Positions 10,783 to 20,679 of a DNA stretch of 64,000 bases are shown here, piece by piece (the first letter of the stretch is position 1; the number at the start of each line of letters is the position of its first letter). The notes beneath the pieces are model-generated. The model was not told the origin of the DNA. It was given only the letters and a program-made list of their open reading frames with translations, and did not search any database. This stretch comes from Anabas testudineus (Eukaryota > Chordata > Actinopteri > Anabantiformes > Anabantidae): contig NC_046610.1 of the NCBI RefSeq assembly GCF_900324465.2, positions 7,008,484 to 7,072,483 on the forward strand, given 5' to 3'. The translations under genes and the position numbers were made by a program.

Positions 10783-11853
10783 CAGTCGTGGAAAGTAACT
10801 GCATTTACTCAAGTTTAGTCTGAATTCAGAAGCAGATCCAGGTCTTTATGTCTTTTCAACACATGTTGGTGGTTTTTCTAGGCTGAGGCTCATATTCTCA
10901 TATTCCTTTCATGGATTTTATTGTTCAACTGTGACAGTCGACGGAATTTCCTTATATTAAGTTTCAGTCCGTTGAATAATTTTGGGATTGTTTGTTGTGT
11001 AAGCCTTTTTATAAAACAGTTTAAATTAGCTGAACATAAAACAACAAGAATGAAATGTTATAATAACAATAACAATATCTGTAAAACACTATATTATATT
11101 ATATAAATATGTCTTTTCTCATCAACACCAGTGAACCCAACAGCTCCACTGACCAGCAGGAGGAGGAGCCGGTGAATATTTAGTATTATAAGCAGATCAA
11201 TTATTGCCAGTCTCCACAATTAACTGTTGATCGACTACTCGATTCATCTCTAACGAGGTCCATTTCTCCACAGTGACCCAGAGAACTGAACTCACTTCAC
11301 CTTAAAAATAAAACACAACACAGCTTCTTTTTTTTACCTCTTTGCTGTCAGACCTCCTTTGATCACTCCACCTGTTCTGTGTTGTGTGGTGTCGACGTCT
11401 CTCAGGTATGAGAAACACGACTTTGCGTTTATCTTTGAATCGACTTCTCTCATCACCTTTTCTTCACCACTGACTTGGAATCTCTTGCTTTTCTGTGAGT
11501 CATCGCTTTAAAACACATTTACTGATAAAGCCTGAGGTTACATGTTGCTTTTTTTTTGTACTCACTGAAATTATGTAAAAGGAACCAGACAAGACCCAGG
11601 ATTTGCTAATCACTACAGACACTTACAGTGTGTTTATTGTCGTGTTGTGTGTGTTGCTCAGCTGAACCCAACAGATTCTCAAGCACTAAGTTTATTAACT
11701 TAATTAATAAATGATGATTAGCCACATGGTAGTACATAAAATGGTTAAAATCAGCTTCGTAAATAAATAAAAAAATTTGGCCCTTATTTTTCATAATTAC
11801 GTTATTTTTACTTTTTTAAAACTTAAGTTCTCTTTTTTAGAGAAGTACTTGTA
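10783..11853. mobile_element. Possible hAT-like non-autonomous element, both ends visible
   Basis: The left end reads CAGTCGTGGAAAGTAACTGC and then ATTTACTCAAG. The right end, reverse-complemented, reads CAGAGGTGGCAGAAG followed by AAGTACAAGTACTT-type words. Both resemble from memory the abundant teleost repeat with CAGTGGTGGAAAGTAAC ends and many AAGTACTT words. The interior is AT-rich with no coding capacity. I could not find a convincing 8-bp target-site duplication, so the two ends might belong to separate fragments. It lies between the LITAF-like gene and pdia2. Confidence 0.42.
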
Positions 11854-12041
11854 CTTTTAATTAAATATGGGGTTAAAGGTCTTCTGCCACCTCTGGTAAA
11901 TTGTTGTAGCTAATATTAGTTGTATATATATAAATATTACTAGAAACATCATCATGCCATCATATAAATGGCAAAAACTGCACCATATAATAGATAAAAA
12001 TAATATTTATAGAAGAAATGTTTAAAGAAACCCAAATTCAT

Positions 12042-12047
12042 TTTATT
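12042..12047 (-). promoter_or_regulatory. Poly(A) signal of pdia2
   Basis: AATAAA on the minus strand about 50 nt beyond the pdia2 stop codon. The 3' UTR would be very short. Confidence 0.55.
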
Positions 12048-12097
12048 AAGAAAAATTGGAAGATGCTAGGTTGATCCCGATTGGCTGGAGAGAGATG

Positions 12098-12675
12098 TTA
12101 CAGCTCATCTTTAGATGTTTTGTTTCTCGGTCCATCGTCCGACTCGTCCGTCTCCTGACACAGAGAAAAATGAAACAGGACAGTTGTTGTTCATGAGTTT
12201 CTTCTAAGAGAAAAGATAAATGTAGAAGTAACGATACAAACCTTGCTGTCATCTTCAGTGTCATCGTCCTCCTTAGGTTTGCCACCTTCATCATCGTCCT
12301 CGTCTTCGTCCTCGTCCTCATCATCACTTTCCTCTTTAGGCAACACTCCTCCATTATCCAGGAACTTAGAGAAAGTCTCCAGATCTCGTTTTCCAGTGTA
12401 GTCGAGCGCCTGCAGAACAACAGCACAGAGGTTAAAGAGAAGCGCCTGAGGTAGGAAGACAGTGTGTATGTGTGTGTGTGTGTGTATGTGTGCACCTCTT
12501 TGCCACCAGCTGGGAAGTATTTGAGAGTGGGAAATCCTTGAATCACCATGGACTCCACCTCGTTGGCTGTGGCGTCCATTTTGGCGATGATGACATTCTC
12601 ATGATCGGCGTATTTTTCACCCAGCTGTTCCCAAATGGGAGCCAGTTCCTTACAGTGTCCGCACCATGGAGCGTC

Positions 12676-12758
<83 letters not shown>

Positions 12759-13689
12759 CACACATACTGTGACTAAAGGTCATCTCTCTATATATACATA
12801 ACACATAATAAACACTGCAGTTTTTAGACCAGCACATAAATACATTAATTACTTTATAAACTGTACTCATAAATGTAATCATTTTGTGGTATCTACTGAA
12901 CATAAGTTCATATAATCTTAAATTATGATTGTGAAGAACCGTTTGGGGCTGTAAAATAATCAACACTGAGGGATTTATAAAAGTTTCTTTAGATATTCAT
13001 TAACATCATCAGTGAAGACAGTGTGTGACAGTGAAGTGAAGAACTACGGATTTAAAATCTAAACATTAAACAGAATTTCTTGATTGAATTAAAAGATAAA
13101 TAATGAGTTGAGTTGAACACTTACAGAACTCCACAAAGACGTTTTTGGTCGGGTCCAGAGCAACAGACTCGAAATTCTTCCCCACCAGGACTTTAACTGG
13201 GCCTTTGTTCCAGTCCTCCGGGATCTCCTCTGTGCGATAGTAGGCCTGCACCACAAAACAGGACAAGTTAATAAGACAGCATTTTATTATCTTATTATAC
13301 GTTTTTATGGAAAATCTTAATCTGACATATAATTAGTAGCTCAAACAGCAGCAACTCAATAAAGAGTTAAATTTAAAGCTGTAGTAGCAGTACTTGACTT
13401 ATGTACTTAATGTACTGCTGTATGATCTGAACTGTGTTACCTTGGCAGTGCCATCCACGACCTCCTGACACAGCTGTCGCAGTGAATCTGCTGTGAGCTC
13501 CTGGGTGGCGATGTTGAATTTCTTTCCCGTATCCATGTTGATGATGCGCGCGGTGGGGTCGTCTTTCTCGGACACGCCGAAGTAGTCGAGCACGTGAGAC
13601 AGGGCTTCTGTCACGTCAATCACAATGAACAGCATCTGTGCAACATTAAAAATCAACACAGTAAGGTTAAATAATGTGTTTCTGTCACT

Positions 13690-13775
<86 letters not shown>

Positions 13776-16562
13776 ACCTTGCCCTTGAACTCCTTGGCAA
13801 CAGTCCTAACTTCTTCCACCAGGGTCGTCTGACTCTCCACAGTTGAGTTGATGAACAGCAGGCTGTGCAGGTGGATGCTGGAGGTGAAGATCTTGTCTGA
13901 CGTCTGAAAACACACACGCATACAAACAGTTTTAGTATAATTTTACATTGGATTTTAAATTGTCATGTGTCGGTGCGTGTGTTTACTACCTCCGCGCTGA
14001 ATTTGATGAGCAGTTCCAGGCTGCTTTCCTTGATGAACTTGGTCAGATTGCTTTTGTCCAGCTTCCCATCTTCTGACAAAGCAAAGTCGGCTCTGCCATC
14101 ATCAAACTAGAAAACACATACATACACACACACACACACACATATTTAGATAAGTTTAATTAGATTAAATAGACTCTAATCTCCTAATCTAAGTCAGTTC
14201 TGAGACAATTACTCAATTAGCCCTCAGCAAAATGATAATTACATGGTTGTTTAATTAATGTAAAATGTTAAAATAACAGTAAAATATCAAACTAATATTT
14301 ATAATATTCAACTGTGACCGTTAGAACTATGTCTGAGACAGATGAAATCATTTAGGCCTCTCTATAAACCAGACAGTCTGCCTCTCTCTCAACATCAGTA
14401 CACGTTCGTACCTTTTTAAAAAGCACCACTGAGTCGTCTTTTACTTCATACTTCTGGAAAACCTCTGGAGTCGCTGTCACAGCAAACTCTGTGTCAGCCA
14501 TATCGAAGGAAACCTCCTTGAAAACCTTGGCAGCATCGCTCTCCAGATCCTAATGTAAATAAGAATATTAATATAAATACGTTGTAGGATTTCTGTGTAT
14601 TGTTGTATAGATGAAAATAAATACACATACGTCAAAGAAGCCAACGACTGTGATGTTATGGGCGTTGATAAACTGAGCTGCAGACTCCTCAGTGTTGAGC
14701 ACAGGAGCACCGGGTCCTGCACGACGCTTCATCCACAGTATTATTCCATCCACTGTCCTCTTACCTGTCAACACAAACACACTGTGATGAACAGCACTTT
14801 CATATCTCTGTGTATATTAGTAATACAAACCAGGAGATGATTATAACTTGTTGATCTCTGACTATTGCTGTTTACTAGCAGTAACATTTATTTTTGTTCA
14901 GAGACGTTGTTTCATGCGGCTGTAAAAGTTCCCTGTCTAACTGAGTAACTCTGCTTGGTGCAGTAGCTCCACCTGGAGTTTCTGGAAGGCAGGTGTCACC
15001 GAATAAAAAAAGGAAAGCTGACATTTGTGGCACTCTCCTGTGAACAGTGGGGTTTTATTTGATTGGTTTTTGTACGACCTGTGAACAAGTAAGCGCTGTT
15101 TGAAATAAACTTAATAGAGTGGCATCAAAGTAGCTTCCTCCACATATTTTTGAACTTCTGGTGATGTCAGTAGACACTTACACCCTCTGTCACGCCCTCT
15201 CTGTGCTCATCAAGTAAATGTGTTTTAGTCAAAAACACAAAAGGTTCAGTTTCACATGGTAACTGCTGTAGCTCATATGGAAAGTAAGCAGATAAAGGAC
15301 ATGTTGAATGAAAGACTGCATTCAGTTACAGCAGAACAGAGACACTGTGGCTTTCTATACTTACCACACAAACATGGGAACGTGTCAACTTTATCATCTC
15401 ATCATCATCATAAAAAGAAAAGAAGCTTGAGGCACATGAAGGTTCAACAGTGAACAGGTAAAGTAAACACAGACACTGATGATGTAGAAACCTGAGGTTG
15501 TGAAACGTGTTACAGCAGAGTACTTCACTGATGATAGATTGGATCTGTGTGTGTTCACCTGTGTATTCGATGGGCTCCTTGCGCTCTCCGTTGATGAACA
15601 GTTTCAAAGTGGGGAAGCTGACGACGTCAAACTCATCAGCCAGCTCCTTCTCTTCTATGACGTCCACTTTGGCCAGACGCATCGCTGGCTCCTCGTTCTT
15701 CAGCTTTTCTGCAGCCTCTGCGTAAACCGGCTCCAGCCGTTGACAGTGACCACACCAGGGGGCATCTGCACGCACAAACACAGCACTGAGTCATGCTTTT
15801 GCAGCACATGTAGGAGAGATACTGAAAACCAAAGGGGTTTATTAACCATAGCAGGCCTCTGTGCTGTCCAATCTTAGTCGCTATCAGCGCCACATATACA
15901 GATATACATGAAAATAAGCTGCTGATAGCAACAGCGACAGTTGGGCTCAGCTTTCATGCCCTCTGCTCTCCGCCTCTGTATGACGTCTCCTCTGCTAACG
16001 CTGAGTTGTGGGAGAGTTGAACCAGTAGAACAGCTGGATGAGAGAGGCTGTGTATGATAACGCCTCATGCACAAGAGGGTTCAAACAGAAAGCAGTGGTA
16101 GAAGGATCAAACTGAAATAAATGACATTTTATCTTGTGATGTAAATGCTGAACTCAACTTTCACTTTCTAGCTTCGTGCCTGTGTCTTCATCTCACTATA
16201 ACACAACATTGTCCAAAAGCAACAACACATTTTAGGTCAACATATGTTACGTGTGCTGGTAACTACTCACAGAATTCAACCAGTAAATACTGATTCTCGC
16301 TCAGAGCTCTGTCGAAGTTGTTGATGTGGAGAACCATCACATCTTTCTCCTCCTCTATCTCGGTCGTCTTCTCTTTCTTTGGCTCCTCTTTGACTTCCTC
16401 CTGCTCTTCCTCTGCTGGACTCTCCTCCGTCGTCTCCTCTGACGACTCGTCCCCCCTTTCTGTCTGTTTCTCGGTTTTGTCGCCTGTGTCGTCGGCCTGG
16501 TTGCAGGAGGCCCACAACAGCAGGCCCAGCACAGTTATGAACACAAGTCTGCGCGTCCTCAT
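12098..16562 (-). CDS. pdia2: Protein disulfide isomerase A2
   Basis: Coding exons, in order: 16271-16562, 15559-15765, 14631-14764, 14412-14549, 13990-14106, 13778-13903, 13441-13635, 13125-13245, 12496-12674, 12242-12409, 12098-12154. They join in frame (1734 nt, 577 aa). Seen: an N-terminal signal peptide; an unusually long acidic Glu-rich segment (about 24-79); a first thioredoxin domain with APWCGHC (99-105); b and b' domains; a second catalytic domain with APWCGHC (445-451) and [11 protein letters not shown]; the PDIA2-like phrase [15 protein letters not shown]; a long Asp/Glu tail; and KDEL at the end. Family role: forms, reduces and rearranges disulfides of secretory proteins in the ER lumen, with pancreas-biased expression in mammals. 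Exon lengths and phases match the pdilt-like gene almost exon for exon. Confidence 0.93.
12463..12492. repeat. Short (TG)n repeat in intron 9 of pdia2
   Basis: Imperfect TG run with TATG interruptions lying against the donor of the exon 12496-12674 (GAG then GTGCACACA). Confidence 0.7.
12677..12757. repeat. (CA)n microsatellite abutting the acceptor of pdia2 exon 9
   Basis: About 40 CA units on the plus strand. In transcript sense a (GT)n tract runs straight into TATAG at the acceptor of the exon that encodes the second CGHC site, leaving almost no ordinary polypyrimidine tract. Confidence 0.93.
13690..13772. repeat. (CA)n microsatellite in intron 6 of pdia2
   Basis: About 41 CA units making up more than half of a 142-bp intron. 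In transcript sense the repeat begins directly after the donor GTAAC. Intron 6 of the pdilt-like gene has the same arrangement. Confidence 0.93.
14121..14141. repeat. Short (CA)n in intron 4 of pdia2
   Basis: About ten CA units just upstream of the acceptor of the exon 13990-14106, the counterpart of the long repeat in intron 4 of the pdilt-like gene. Confidence 0.8.
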
Positions 16563-17663
16563 GTCTGTGTTTCTGTCTCAGCTGCCGTGGTACCTCTGCT
16601 CAGGTATGGACCGCTTTAAGACAGGTGTCACTGACAGTTTCCACTTTATGTATCTAATAGGGAGAGTGTGTGTCGAAATGTTACTGGTGTTCCTGCTTAT
16701 CCAATCAGGAGTTGTGCCTGCAGGGGACTCTCTCCAGTCTAAACCAATCAAATGGTGCCCTGTAAAGTCAGAATTGGGCAAACTGGCTGATCAACTGTTA
16801 AAGTCTCAGGATTCATCACACGTATTCCTTATCGTTTGTTCTCTCTTCTCCCGTTTCATCATTTTCTTGAAGAAGTTCTTCCCCCTGTTAATAGTTTTCC
16901 ATCACAGCAGATGGTACATTTATAAACTCTTTTCATCTTTCCTCACACCACCGCTTCGCTCTCTGAGTCTTATCAGACCCTCATTTACCTAAAAACAGCG
17001 AGAGTGCTGTCATTACATGGATTTCTGACTCGCTCTTTTATCGCACCACTTCTGTTTATTTTAACTAGAGCAAACACTTTCACTCAACCCATTTCACATT
17101 AAATGGAGATGAGTCAGTTGGATGGATACATATTTTGGAGACACCAACGCATACACATCAGTTAAAATTATTTCATTCGTGCTGCTCAACCAACTGGAAA
17201 AAGGAAAAAAAATATTTCAACTCAAGGTTCATTTAATAACTTTGGTTCTTATGGTGATATTTGTCAGGTTCATTCCATTTTCATGGTATTTTAAACAGTG
17301 AATATATAATTTTTGCAGCATTTAAGGGACTGATTGGATTCACTTTTTGACTATTTTACTCTATTATCATATCATGAAATTCTGACTATAATTAAATTTT
17401 TCTAAGCTTAAAGTGAAATCTGCTACTGCGATAATTAAATGTCACAGAGATTACAGCACAAGTCATGTATGAAACAAGAAGGAACGCACAGATTAGATTT
17501 TAAATGAACCAAAATGGCTGAAACTACTGCTACAAGATGATTTAATTAAAAACATATGTCTGCATCACTCGAAACATTATAGTTAATGCAGATAATGTTT
17601 GTATTTGGGTGACCTGACCCTTTAAATCAAGCAGAAAACTGTTCACAACACGTCATTGTCATT
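16563..17663. other. Intergenic stretch between pdia2 and percc1
   Basis: This contains the pdia2 upstream region, expected to include its promoter within the first few hundred bases, and AT-rich sequence beyond the percc1 3' end. No transposon, RNA gene or convincing exon is seen. The frame open on the plus strand here is mainly antisense of pdia2 exon 1. Confidence 0.45.
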
Positions 17664-17669
17664 TTTATT
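17664..17669 (-). promoter_or_regulatory. Poly(A) signal of percc1
   Basis: AATAAA on the minus strand about 60 nt beyond the stop codon at 17728-17730. Confidence 0.55.
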
Positions 17670-17727
17670 TTTCACAAATATGTGAAAATGCTGTAAAGAA
17701 CATGACTGAAGTCTCACTCCGACGGCT

Positions 17728-18555
17728 TTAGTGCTGTATGTGTGTGTCCGTCAGCGTGTGTGTGAGCTCCGGGTTTGGATCCCAGTTTGCCAACAAGTCA
17801 CTGAAGTCCGGCTGAGTGCCGTCGAGGGTGTGCGTGTTGTGGGGTGAGAGTGTGTTACAGTGCACGTGTGTGTGCGTGCTGTCCTGTGAGGGTGTGTCAC
17901 AGCGTGTGTGTGGGACCTCAGGTGTGTTGCTGAAACTGACCAGAGAGCAGCAGGGGGTTGGCTCAGTCCAGAAACTAAGAGGGAGATGCCGCTTGATCAT
18001 CGGTCGACAGCGGCCTTGACTTGGGCCCCTGTGGTCAAACAGTTCAGCCAGGGGCCCCAAGTTGCTGTTGCCCTTAGCAACCATGACTCCTGGTTCATCA
18101 CTACAAGTGACCGTGCTGTTTTCTTGCTCCTCTGGACTTCCTGCTCGCGCTATCCTCAGCAGGTCATCGTAGTAACGCAGACGCCCGCTGGTTGTGACGG
18201 AGATGGAGTCGCTATAGATGTCACAAGATTCTTGGTCACCAGAACTACGACCGAAATACCTCTGAACATCGCGACTGATGAGATCTGCAAACCTCAGCAG
18301 CTGATTGGTCACATCCAAAGCGTAGTGGGGTGGGTTTAGAAAAACCTCTTCCAAACATTCCTCCTCTTCCTCCTGAACTTCACATTCTTCATCCTCCTCC
18401 TCCTCTTCTTCCCTTTCTTCCTCATCTTGCACTGCTTTGTCCTCCAGCTGCACTTCGAGTTCGTCTTCTTTGCACGGCGAGTGCTGGAAAATCAGAGGGA
18501 AGTATGCTGGAGATGGAGCCTGGATGAGGAAGTTCCTGATGACGCCTGCGGCCAT
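17728..18555 (-). CDS. percc1: PERCC1-like protein (proline- and glutamate-rich with coiled coil)
   Basis: An uninterrupted frame of 275 aa starting MAAGVIRNF. Residues 29-70 are a dense Glu/Asp block. A predicted amphipathic helix follows (LLRFADLISRDVQRYFGR, about 85-102), then a second helix (LRYYDDLLRIARAG) and LGPLAELFD (165-173); the C-terminal third is rich in Thr, His and Pro. The start, the Glu block, the ADLISRD-QRYFGR helix and LGPLAELF resemble my memory of mammalian PERCC1, a gene needed in gut enteroendocrine development and tied to congenital diarrhoea in humans; its biochemical function is not known. The setting fits, because the neighbouring pdia2 is also on human 16p. The C-terminal half looks poorly conserved. 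A short extra exon cannot be excluded. Confidence 0.75.
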   Translation of the reverse strand: MAAGVIRNFLIQAPSPAYFPLIFQHSPCKEDELEVQLEDKAVQDEEEREEEEEEDEECEVQEEEEECLEEVFLNPPHYALDVTNQLLRFADLISRDVQRYFGRSSGDQESCDIYSDSISVTTSGRLRYYDDLLRIARAGSPEEQENSTVTCSDEPGVMVAKGNSNLGPLAELFDHRGPSQGRCRPMIKRHLPLSFWTEPTPCCSLVSFSNTPEVPHTRCDTPSQDSTHTHVHCNTLSPHNTHTLDGTQPDFSDLLANWDPNPELTHTLTDTHIQH

Positions 18556-18790
18556 GTTGTCTTAATGACACTAATGAGACAATAATAGAAAGGAAAACAT
18601 GAGACTCGCAGAAAAACATTTTATTTCAGCATAAATTGCTTAAAGATTTATTACCTAATGAAGTCCAAATTAGCTGCCAGGTTCAGCTCAGTCTGTGTCC
18701 AAGGTAAAGTCTGGATTGGCTCAGTGATGGATCCACTTTTCCTGCATGTGTGTGTGCAAATGTGATACTGACCCAGCAGCACTGCCACTG

Positions 18791-18798
18791 TATATATA
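18791..18798 (-). promoter_or_regulatory. Candidate TATA box for percc1
   Basis: TATATATA on the minus strand, about 236 nt upstream of the percc1 ATG. This implies a start site near 18765 and a 5' UTR of about 200 nt. It is the only strong TATA word in the region. Confidence 0.45.
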
Positions 18799-18799
18799 C

Positions 18800-20110
18800 C
18801 TCAACGCGGCTGCAGAGTGTGTGTGTCTCCTGTCGGAGGAGGCAGCTTCCAGAACAAATATTTGTGTGCCGGATTGGTCAAACACACATTGTTTACTTTA
18901 TCACTGGGCAACCGCGGAGGGGGTCCAAGGCTAATGGATCGCCTGCTAGGGGATGATGGAGAGTTGTTATACACACACATAATTTCTTTTACTGTCCCTG
19001 TTATCGGGCTAGTTAAAGGATAAAAAGCATGAAATCAAATCACATGCTGTTTTGACTTCTAAAGGGGAACACTCTGGACTGGCATCAGCCCACCACTCGT
19101 CATTAAAAGGAGCAGGCTGAGATACGGTTCGACCCGATCACACACTCCTCAAAGCATGACGTAAACATCAGATTTGTCATGTGTCAAACTCATCGACCTC
19201 CATAAAAACTAATTATAGGAGAGTTTTTTGAGATTAAATCATGTTTATTAAAACCTACATTTTCAGCTGGTTTTTTGTCAAACTATTTTTAGCACTTTGA
19301 ATTGTTCTATGATGATCAAACTAATGATAATCACTGATTATCACTATACAGCTGTTAGTGCAGAAACACTACTCCACTCAATCCTTACTGCACATGCAGT
19401 ATATTAAAGGCAAAAACAAACTAATTAGAATACTTTCCTAAAAGAACTCTCTAGTAAAGGACGATTATATTTGGCACAAATTATTGGCAAAAGTAGAGAC
19501 AGTGTTCAATGACTACACTATATACTACTTCATTTATTTATATACAACTTTATTTAAATAACAACACATTTTTGTGGGCTTAAACAACACTGAGCTGTAC
19601 AGTATTGTACAGTATAATGCCACATTGCTTTTGGGTGATAAAGTAGAACCAGTAATCTGTAGATAACACAGAATAAAATAAACGAATGTCAGCTTACTGC
19701 AGGTACAACAAATGCATCAGTGCATCTTAATGCATCAGTGCTTTTGCATGTTCTGTGTAACAGATCAGTGAAAAACACAAAAGCAAAGATTTAATGATTT
19801 TATGTCTCAGTGATTAAGTTGTGCACTTCACCAGGTTTTACTGACTTTTACAGACGTCTGTACCTCTGTACATATGCACATGTGGAGCATTAATGTGTTT
19901 GTGTGTGTGTTATCAGGACACCCTGACTCCCCTGGCCTGCCTGTCTTCAGTATCCAGGCTTCTGTGTTGATTTAAGGGCTAAAGATCAATAGCAGCAATA
20001 TGTCTGCTCTCAAGAGCCTGACAATGAATTACACACGCTTTTAGGCACAGAAGCACATGGACACACACACAAAACACACACACAAAACACACATCACAGA
20101 TTTGTCTTAC
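18800..20110. other. Gene-free stretch between percc1 and tlr2
   Basis: AT-rich sequence with short A-rich CA stretches (20061-20095) and no exon, RNA gene or transposon that I recognise. It marks the junction between a human 16p-type block and a human 4q31-type block. Confidence 0.5.
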
Positions 20111-20679
20111 ATGTTAGCTTTATTTAAAAATTATCCAAGCCACAAACCAATAAAAAATTATGAAACCTTTTATTTGCTAGGTTTTATTTACAATATGTAT
20201 ACACTACGTTCACCCTCTATGTATCTGTTACAAACAAACCTGTAAAAAAGCTCATTTAAATCCACCTTGTGTTGCACTGAGCATTTTTAGATGAGTCTTG
20301 TTAAGAACTGTTTTCTAAACTGGAAAACATCTGGACCATTCAGCGCTGTGCTGTCAGAGCTAGCTTCAGTTTTTAAAGTATTTGATTAACTGCTAATATA
20401 AGAATATTAGCAGATAGTTTACTAAATGTGTTTAATCATATTGATATCTCTATAAAAAAACAGGAAGAGTTACCCAGCATGCAACTGGCAATGTCTTGTT
20501 ACACACACACACACACACACAGTGGCAGCACACTTCTGAACTTTTCACGTATGGTACACGATAATGTTGCTTTACAAATTAACAATTAAAACAACTTTAA
20601 CAATTTTTTACCCAGAGTGTAAAATAATATTATATAATATTAATTTTAGCACCTGGCTACATTAAACACCAGTTTAATT
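20111..20679 (-). other. 3' UTR region of tlr2
   Basis: Sequence downstream of the tlr2 stop. Minus-strand AATAAA words at 20183-20188, 20169-20174 and 20119-20124 are candidate poly(A) signals, about 500-560 nt after the stop. A short (CA)n lies at 20502-20520. Confidence 0.45.

Noticed and set aside
10773-11863. 8-bp target-site duplication around the hAT-like candidate
   Set aside because: The flanks do not match, so a clean single insertion could not be confirmed.
12046-12966. 306-codon open frame on the minus strand running through pdia2 exons 9-11 and the CA repeat
   Set aside because: The frame is open only because the dinucleotide repeat encodes alternating Cys and Val, and it leaves the true reading frame after exon 9. 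The spliced pdia2 model explains the region.
16318-16992. 224-codon plus-strand frame opposite pdia2 exon 1
   Set aside because: Antisense of a Glu-rich coding exon, which gives Ser-rich stop-free sequence. It has no domain and no splice support.
17908-18339. 143-codon plus-strand frame opposite percc1
   Set aside because: Mirror of the percc1 coding sequence with no independent features.
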